This document shows positions 43,672 to 48,662 of a DNA stretch of 48,662 bases, one piece after another. How positions within the stretch are numbered: position 1 is the stretch's first letter; every line of letters begins with the position of its first letter. The notes below the pieces were generated by a model. The model was given only the letters and a program-made list of their open reading frames with translations, had not been told where the DNA came from and ran no database searches. The DNA lies in assembly GCA_003142815.1 (NCBI GenBank), contig PLNP01000011.1, positions 31,160 to 79,821 on the forward strand, given 5' to 3'. The translations under genes were made by a program, and so were the position numbers. Source of the DNA: Rhodanobacteraceae bacterium (GTDB taxonomy: Bacteria > Pseudomonadota > Gammaproteobacteria > Xanthomonadales > Rhodanobacteraceae).

Positions 43672-45627
43672 ATGAGCAACGCCCTGTCGGCCCGTCAGCC
43701 CTCCTCGCAGATCGCCGGTCTGCTGCGAGCACGCATGATGGATACGAGCCACGTCGCCGCCCACGTCGCCAAGTCCTGGGACCGCTGCTTCAACCGCTAC
43801 AGCATGGAACCCGACGCCGAGCGTAATACCGTCGTGCTCGATGCCGAGTCCGTGCGGGCCCGCCAGCAGACGCTGGGCGAGCTGCTGAATGTGGCGCGCG
43901 CCGAGATGGAAAACCTCTACGAGCAGATCGCCGGCTCCGGTTACGCGGTGATCCTGAGCGATGCCGACGCGGTGGTGCTGAGCGCGATCACCGATTCCAA
44001 CGTCAAGCGCGAATTCCGCGGCGCCGGGCTCTGGGTCGGCGCGGTCTGGAGCGAGCAGAACGAAGGCACCAACGGCCTGGGCACAGCGATCGCCGAGCGC
44101 ACGCCGGTGACGGTGCACTGCGGCGAGCACTTCCGCCGCTACAACGCCGGCCTGGCCTGCTGCGGGGCACCGATCCTCGACGTGGACGGCGACGTGCTGG
44201 CGGTGCTGGACGCCTCGGCGGCGCGCCCGGCCGACATGCGGCTGGTGCAAAGCCACACCATGGCGTTGGTCAGCATGTCGGCCAACCTCATCTCGCGCTG
44301 CCATTTCCTCAGCCGGTTCCAGGACGCCTGGGTGCTGCGCTTCCACAGCCGCGCCGAGTTCGTCGGCCTGCTGCACGAGGCCCTGATGGCGATCGACGGC
44401 GACGGCCGCATCGTTGCGGTCAACGAGAGCGCCGTCGTGCAGCTGGGCATGAGCGCGCGCGCGCAGCTGGTCGGTCGGTCGCTAGAGGAGATCCTGTCGT
44501 TCGACTTCGCCACGCTGGAGCAGCGCGCTGCCAGCGGGCCCGCTACCCTGTGGCCGATGCGCGACATCGCCTACGGCCGTCGTTTCTTCGCCAACGCGCG
44601 CGCACCGCTCGGCCGCCATTGGGGCCTGGCAACGACCTCATCGGTCGTTCCGGCAGCGGCAGCTGCACCGGCGCCGTCTCGCCAGCACGTCGGCAGCGAC
44701 CCTCGAATGCAGCACAATCTCAACTGTGGGCGGCAGCTGTTCGGCCGGCGCGTGCCGATCCTGCTGCAGGGCGCCACCGGTACCGGCAAGGAGGCCTTCG
44801 CCAAGGCCCTGCACCGGGCCAGCAGCTGGGCCGAGCGCCCGTTTGTTGCGGTCAATTGCGCGGCCATTCCCGAGGCGCTGATCGAAAGCGAGCTGTTCGG
44901 TTACACCCGCGGCGCGTTCACCGACGCCGCCCGCGAGGGCCACGTCGGCAAGATCCGCCAGTCCAGCGGCGGCACGCTGTTCCTGGACGAGATCGGCGAC
45001 ATGCCGCTGGCGCTGCAGACGCGCCTGCTGCGCGTGCTGGAGGAGCACGAGATCGTGCCGCTCGGTGGCGACGCCGCGATCCTCGTGGACCTGCACGTGA
45101 TCAGCGCCACCCACCACGACCTGCTGCAGATGGTGCAGGAAGGCACGTTTCGCGAAGACCTGTACTACCGGCTCAACGGCATCACGCTGGAGCTGCCGCC
45201 GCTGCGCGAGCGTACCGACAAGCGCGAGCTGATCCAGACCCTGCTGCGCGAGGAAACGCCCCAGGGGCCGCTACCGGACGTCGAGGACGCGGCCATGGAA
45301 CGCCTGCTTGCCCATCCCTGGCCCGGCAACATCCGCCAGCTGCGCAATGTGCTGCGTACCGCGGCGGCGCTTTGCGGCGACCAGGGCCGCATCGGTGTTG
45401 TCCACCTGGCGCCCGAGATCAGCGGCGCAACCTACCATCCGACCGCGGCCGTGCCGGCCGCGAGCGCCGATGATCCCGGGCCGCTGCGCACCGCCGAGCG
45501 CGACGCCCTGCTGCGCGAGCTCGAACGCATGCACTGGAACATCAGCCGCACTGCCGCGATGCTGGGCCTGAGCCGCAACACGCTTTATCGCAAGATCCGC
45601 AAGCACGAGATCGTGCTGCCCGATTGA
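43672..45627 (+). CDS. AcoR-like sigma-54-dependent activator
   Basis: Regulator of 651 residues. The N terminus (HVAAHVAKSWDRCFNRYSMEP) and a GAF domain (about 60-210, LWSEQNEGTNGLGTAI-type motif present) resemble AcoR-family sensors; a PAS-like segment follows (about 225-300). The AAA+ domain has Walker A GATGTGKEAF (about 367), Walker B GGTLFLDEIGDM (about 437) and the sigma-54 contact loop at residues 414-419, which reads GAFTDA instead of GAFTGA. A Fis-type helix-turn-helix ends the protein (NISRTAAMLGLSRNTLYRKI). Start 43672 has GGGAGAAG upstream. Divergent from the SRPBCC-fds operon, whose promoter is of sigma-54 type, so it is the likely activator; the GAF ligand (perhaps formate or a precursor) is unknown. 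Confidence 0.93.
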   Translation: MSNALSARQPSSQIAGLLRARMMDTSHVAAHVAKSWDRCFNRYSMEPDAERNTVVLDAESVRARQQTLGELLNVARAEMENLYEQIAGSGYAVILSDADAVVLSAITDSNVKREFRGAGLWVGAVWSEQNEGTNGLGTAIAERTPVTVHCGEHFRRYNAGLACCGAPILDVDGDVLAVLDASAARPADMRLVQSHTMALVSMSANLISRCHFLSRFQDAWVLRFHSRAEFVGLLHEALMAIDGDGRIVAVNESAVVQLGMSARAQLVGRSLEEILSFDFATLEQRAASGPATLWPMRDIAYGRRFFANARAPLGRHWGLATTSSVVPAAAAAPAPSRQHVGSDPRMQHNLNCGRQLFGRRVPILLQGATGTGKEAFAKALHRASSWAERPFVAVNCAAIPEALIESELFGYTRGAFTDAAREGHVGKIRQSSGGTLFLDEIGDMPLALQTRLLRVLEEHEIVPLGGDAAILVDLHVISATHHDLLQMVQEGTFREDLYYRLNGITLELPPLRERTDKRELIQTLLREETPQGPLPDVEDAAMERLLAHPWPGNIRQLRNVLRTAAALCGDQGRIGVVHLAPEISGATYHPTAAVPAASADDPGPLRTAERDALLRELERMHWNISRTAAMLGLSRNTLYRKIRKHEIVLPD

Positions 45628-46027
45628 GCGCGTGCCGCGCCGTCGACCGCGAATGCGCGGCCCGCGGCGCAGCCCCACCTGTCGCGTTATCACGCTTTCG
45701 GCACGTCGCCGCCGTCGGCATCCGGGCGAAGCCGCAGCCATCACTGCGTGGTCGCCGCCGATGGCGGACCCGCAGTGTCCCTCAATGGCCGCCCTCAGCC
45801 GGCGTAGAGCGCGCCCTTGGCCTTGGCCGCGTGCGTGGGCGATCGCGTCCATCAATACCGGCGACAAGGCAGTCCGGTGGCAGGCCGGGGTCGTTCAGGC
45901 GCGCGCGCACCGCGTCGATGTTCGCCGGGTTGGCGCCTGACTCGATGATCGAGGGCGCGAACTTGTCCTGGTTGGGGGTGAAGCTCCAGACCATGCGACC
46001 TACTCCCGAATCAATCGTTACAGTCCA
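45628..46027. other. 400-base spacer between convergent regulator and receptor units
   Basis: Contains one small minus-strand ORF (45782-45994) described separately. No clear terminator with a T tract is seen between the regulator gene and the receptor gene. Confidence 0.5.
45782..45994 (-). CDS. Small hypothetical ORF downstream of the TonB receptor
   Basis: 70 codons, starting 34 bases after the receptor stop on the same strand, with GGGAG about 9 bases before the ATG. The first 50 residues (MVWSFTPNQDKFAPSIIESG, then IDAVRARLNDPGLPP) look like real protein, while the last 20 become R/P-rich (RPRTRPRPRARS). In a neighbouring frame the sequence continues as DAIAHARGQGQGRALRRLRA, so a frameshift near 45850 could have broken a longer gene. 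No family recognised. Confidence 0.4.
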   Translation of the reverse strand: MVWSFTPNQDKFAPSIIESGANPANIDAVRARLNDPGLPPDCLVAGIDGRDRPRTRPRPRARSTPAEGGH

Positions 46028-48439
46028 CTAGTCGCCCTTGGCCGCGCCAAAGTCGTAACTCAGGCCAACCAGATACGCACGCGGCGCACCCGGCGCGACA
46101 AACAGGGTTGGCGTGCCGGGGCCGGTGACGTCGATCAGGCGATTCGGCGTATCGAAGACGTTGTTGCTCAGCTGGCCGTTGACGAAATAGCGACGGTTGA
46201 ACGCATTGTCGATGCGGACGAAGAACGCGAGTCGCTTCGTCGCCCGGTAGTGCAGATCCAGGGCGACGACCGCGTAACCTAGAACCATGCCGTGACGGTC
46301 CTGGTTGTTTTCGTCACCCACCGCGTACTGGCTCGAATAGGCCCGCACGTTGCCACCAAACGACCACTGATCGGTGAGGTGGTATTCGCCGGAAAGGTTG
46401 AACAGGTCGCGTGGCACACCGGGGATGCGGTCGCCGCTGCGGACGTGGATCACGCCGTTGGCGTCAGCGCTGGAGTTGACGGCACTCTGTTCCTCGAAGG
46501 GGGCACCATAGGTGGCACTGACGTAACTGTAGTTGGCCTGCCATTCGAGCCGGCCGAGCTGGCCGCCGAGGCCCATATCCACGCCCTTGCGCACCGTCCG
46601 GGGCACGTTGGCGAAATAGCCTTGCGAGCTGCCGCCCGTGTAGATGGTGAGGATGTCGTTGCTGACCCGGCTGTAGTACGGCGAGACGTTCCAGCGCAGA
46701 TCGCCGCGGGCGAACGAGCCGCGCAATCCGCCGCTGACGGTCCTCACCACCACCGGCTTCAGTGGCGGATCGCCGGTGAAGTCGTTCGGCAATGAACACG
46801 GCGCGGCCGGATCGGCACATTCGAACTCGATCGGGGTCGGCGTGCGCATGCCCTCATCGTAGTTCAGGTAGGCGCCGAGTTCCGGACTGATCGCCCAGGT
46901 CGCGCCGAGGCTGGGATTGAAGCGGTGGAAGGTCTGCCGGCCGTTGATGGCCGGCTCGGTACCGGAACGGTCGCTGACGACGAGCTGGCTGTAGTTGTAG
47001 CGGCCGCCGACGCTCAAGTGCACGCCCCGAGGGAGCGCCAGCACGTCCATGAAGTAAAGCCCGTAGCTGCGGTTGGACGTGCCCGCATTGGTCATCGGAT
47101 ACAGGTCGAACGGCAGCAACGCCGCGGTGTCGCCACGCTGAGCCACGTTGTAGGGAAAGTATGCCGGCTGGCCGTACTGGCTGAACGCGCTTTCGCCGGC
47201 ATCCACGCTGATGCCGACGGTGAACTGGTTGTCGCGCTCCCACAGGTTGCCGCTGTCCACCGCTTGGATTGATCCACCGTAACCGCGCGTGTGCACATTG
47301 CCGAGCACGTTCGAGGCCGGCACGTTGTTGATCGTCGCCGCGGGATCGTTGGGATCGTAGGCCGGGCTCAGCCCGGAATAATAGAACTGGCCCAGTGAGT
47401 GCGGATTGAAGGAACCGTTGGCGGCATAGCCCAGCTGGCCGTCGGTGTTCGCGTCATAGCTGTTGAAGTTGTCGGTGTTGCTGTTGAAGCTCCTGCTCTG
47501 CGAGATGCGCAGGTAGGTATCCGCCTGCACGGCCCAGCCCGACCCCAGCTGGCGCGAGCCCTGCAGGTTGAACATGCCGAGATTGTTGGTGAAGTAGTCC
47601 GGCCAAGTGTACGCGGTATTCGGGGTATGCGCCCATTCGACCGGGATGGTCTGGGTGCCCAGCAGCCGGCTGTGCGCCCCGGTATAGCTCAGCGTGACGC
47701 TGGTGTACTCGTCTGGCCGCCAGTCGCCGCGAACGAAGGCCTGCTGCACGCGGCTCGACGAATAGTCGCGCCAGCCGCTCTCGTAATCGTTACTGGCTCC
47801 GGCATAGATGCCGAAGGTGCGGCTGTGAGCGCCGAAATCCGCGTCGGTCTGGATGCGCCCCCAGGAACCGCCGGAGATGTTAAGCGACCCGCCAGGATCG
47901 GTAAAGCCGCTCTTGGTGGTCAGCAGCAGGGCACCGGCCAGGGTGTTCAGACCATATAGCGGATTCGAGCCGGGGACCAGTTCGACATCGTGGATGGCGA
48001 AGTCGGGAATGAAGTCCCAGTTCATGGTTTCGGCGAAGGGCTCGTTCTGGCGCACCCCGTCCATGTAGACGGAGATCCCGGACGGCGACCCCAGCATCGG
48101 CGAAAGCGTGAAGCCGTGAAAATACAGGTTGCCCTGCCACGGGTTGCCCTGCGACTGGGTCATGTTGACGCCCTGGAAATTCTGCTGCAGCAGCTCGGTC
48201 AGCGACTGCCCATGAATCTGCCGGATATCGTCGGCCTGGGCACTTTGCACGTTCAGGGGAATCTGCAGCACCGGCACGTCGAATCCCGACAGCGGTGCGA
48301 CGCCGATCACGTTTACCTCGTGAAGCTGCTGCACCGGCGGATCGGCCAAGGCCGCGCGGTTCATGGCGACGCCGAGCAGGAGAAAGAGTGTTGTGCACGT
48401 CAGGCTGAGACTTCGCCGCTGGCTGCATGTGGGCGGCAT
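46028..48439 (-). CDS. TonB-dependent outer-membrane receptor
   Basis: 803 residues. A signal peptide (LTCTTLFLLLGVAMNRAALA) is followed by a TonB-box-like VQQLHEVNVIG, a plug domain (about 50-165: QIPLNVQSAQADDI, GQSLTELLQQNFQGV, ISVYMDGVRQNEPFAE, DVELVPGSNPLYGLNTLAGALLL) and a 22-strand-type beta-barrel ending LVGLSYDFGAAKGD. Imports a siderophore, metal complex or other large ligand with TonB energy; the substrate cannot be told. Start 48439 is fixed by a perfect AAGGAGGTG ribosome-binding site. Near the molybdenum formate dehydrogenase operon but separated from it by the regulator; a role in supplying metal is only speculation. Confidence 0.95.
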   Translation of the reverse strand: MPPTCSQRRSLSLTCTTLFLLLGVAMNRAALADPPVQQLHEVNVIGVAPLSGFDVPVLQIPLNVQSAQADDIRQIHGQSLTELLQQNFQGVNMTQSQGNPWQGNLYFHGFTLSPMLGSPSGISVYMDGVRQNEPFAETMNWDFIPDFAIHDVELVPGSNPLYGLNTLAGALLLTTKSGFTDPGGSLNISGGSWGRIQTDADFGAHSRTFGIYAGASNDYESGWRDYSSSRVQQAFVRGDWRPDEYTSVTLSYTGAHSRLLGTQTIPVEWAHTPNTAYTWPDYFTNNLGMFNLQGSRQLGSGWAVQADTYLRISQSRSFNSNTDNFNSYDANTDGQLGYAANGSFNPHSLGQFYYSGLSPAYDPNDPAATINNVPASNVLGNVHTRGYGGSIQAVDSGNLWERDNQFTVGISVDAGESAFSQYGQPAYFPYNVAQRGDTAALLPFDLYPMTNAGTSNRSYGLYFMDVLALPRGVHLSVGGRYNYSQLVVSDRSGTEPAINGRQTFHRFNPSLGATWAISPELGAYLNYDEGMRTPTPIEFECADPAAPCSLPNDFTGDPPLKPVVVRTVSGGLRGSFARGDLRWNVSPYYSRVSNDILTIYTGGSSQGYFANVPRTVRKGVDMGLGGQLGRLEWQANYSYVSATYGAPFEEQSAVNSSADANGVIHVRSGDRIPGVPRDLFNLSGEYHLTDQWSFGGNVRAYSSQYAVGDENNQDRHGMVLGYAVVALDLHYRATKRLAFFVRIDNAFNRRYFVNGQLSNNVFDTPNRLIDVTGPGTPTLFVAPGAPRAYLVGLSYDFGAAKGD

Positions 48440-48662
48440 CGGGGCACCTCCTTGCTTGCATACCGCTTCGGCTACCGTGTGACGGGGCATGGAGACGAAG
48501 TCAGGCGCGCAAAACGGTGGTCGACCATCCACTGGCGAGCACGTTAGCACGGCGGCGGCGCGGGTCGCCGTCAACTGGTAATGTCGGAACGAGTTCCCGG
48601 GCCATGGGCGACAGCAGGCGCCCACCATGCAACGCCACGCGCACGTGCCATGCGCGTGCACG
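48440..48662. other. Upstream region of the TonB receptor, window edge
   Basis: About 220 bases up to the window end with no supported gene; the receptor frame is open to the edge but the strong ribosome-binding site at 48443-48451 marks the true start. A regulatory site (for example Fur) was looked for and not recognised. Confidence 0.4.

Noticed and set aside
48440-48662. Sigma-54-like TGGCACG in front of the TonB receptor
   Set aside because: TGGCACG is present but the -12 GC is not at the required 10-base distance.

Overview
The window reads as a chromosome segment of a high-GC gammaproteobacterium of the Xanthomonadales (Rhodanobacteraceae/Lysobacteraceae type). The evidence is the pairing of SMC-ScpAB (not MukBEF) with ZipA, the serC-pheA-hisC-aroA-cmk-rpsA-ihfB-lapAB gene order, and heavy GCG/CTC codon use with GTG and TTG starts in tightly overlapping operons. 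Genus cannot be fixed from the sequence alone. No rRNA, tRNA, CRISPR array or complete insertion sequence was seen.

1-8.8 kb is a patchwork. It starts with the 3' part of hutU (histidine degradation), then a Phd/YefM-RelE type toxin-antitoxin pair with a palindromic operator over the antitoxin start. Next comes an unrecognised low-GC gene, then about 4 kb carrying eight short GGGTCAG repeats among broken gene pieces, including a UBP zinc-finger gene without a start. The same stretch holds an exported S9 peptidase. An EamA exporter, a GNAT tail fragment and a CsgG-like exported protein follow.

8.8-20.1 kb is chromosome maintenance and cell division: scpA-scpB-rluB on the minus strand, and yciI-bolA-smc-zipA on the plus strand. 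The ScpAB and SMC parts of the condensin are separated by a hairpin-rich divergent spacer. After zipA come acyl-CoA-binding protein, phasin and a polyhydroxyalkanoate granule-region protein (minus strand), and a membrane-anchored protein with two FHA-like domains.

20.2-36.6 kb holds msrQ-msrP (periplasmic methionine sulfoxide repair, minus strand). Divergent from it is a long plus-strand series: serC-serA-pheA-hisC-aroA (serine, phenylalanine, histidine and shikimate steps, several with 4-base start/stop overlaps), cmk-rpsA, ihfB, lapA-lapB. It ends with a polysaccharide trio: a WecA/WbpL-like glycosyl-1-phosphate transferase, a WbpM/PglF-like UDP-sugar 4,6-dehydratase, and galU.

36.7-48.7 kb has a visibly different codon style (more GCC and CTG). 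It carries a soluble NAD-dependent molybdenum formate dehydrogenase operon, fdsG-fdsB-fdsA-fdhD-fdsD, preceded on the same strand by an SRPBCC protein. A divergent AcoR-like sigma-54 activator gene faces the operon. In the shared spacer I read a good sigma-54 (-24/-12) promoter pointing into the SRPBCC-fds operon, which links the regulator to formate oxidation. A TonB-dependent receptor and a small ORF close the window.

Nothing here amounts to a clearly new multi-gene system. The strongest leads are the GGGTCAG repeat family sitting at broken gene edges, the sigma-54 control circuit of the formate dehydrogenase operon with a GAFTDA-variant activator, a lipobox in MsrP, and the structured spacers.
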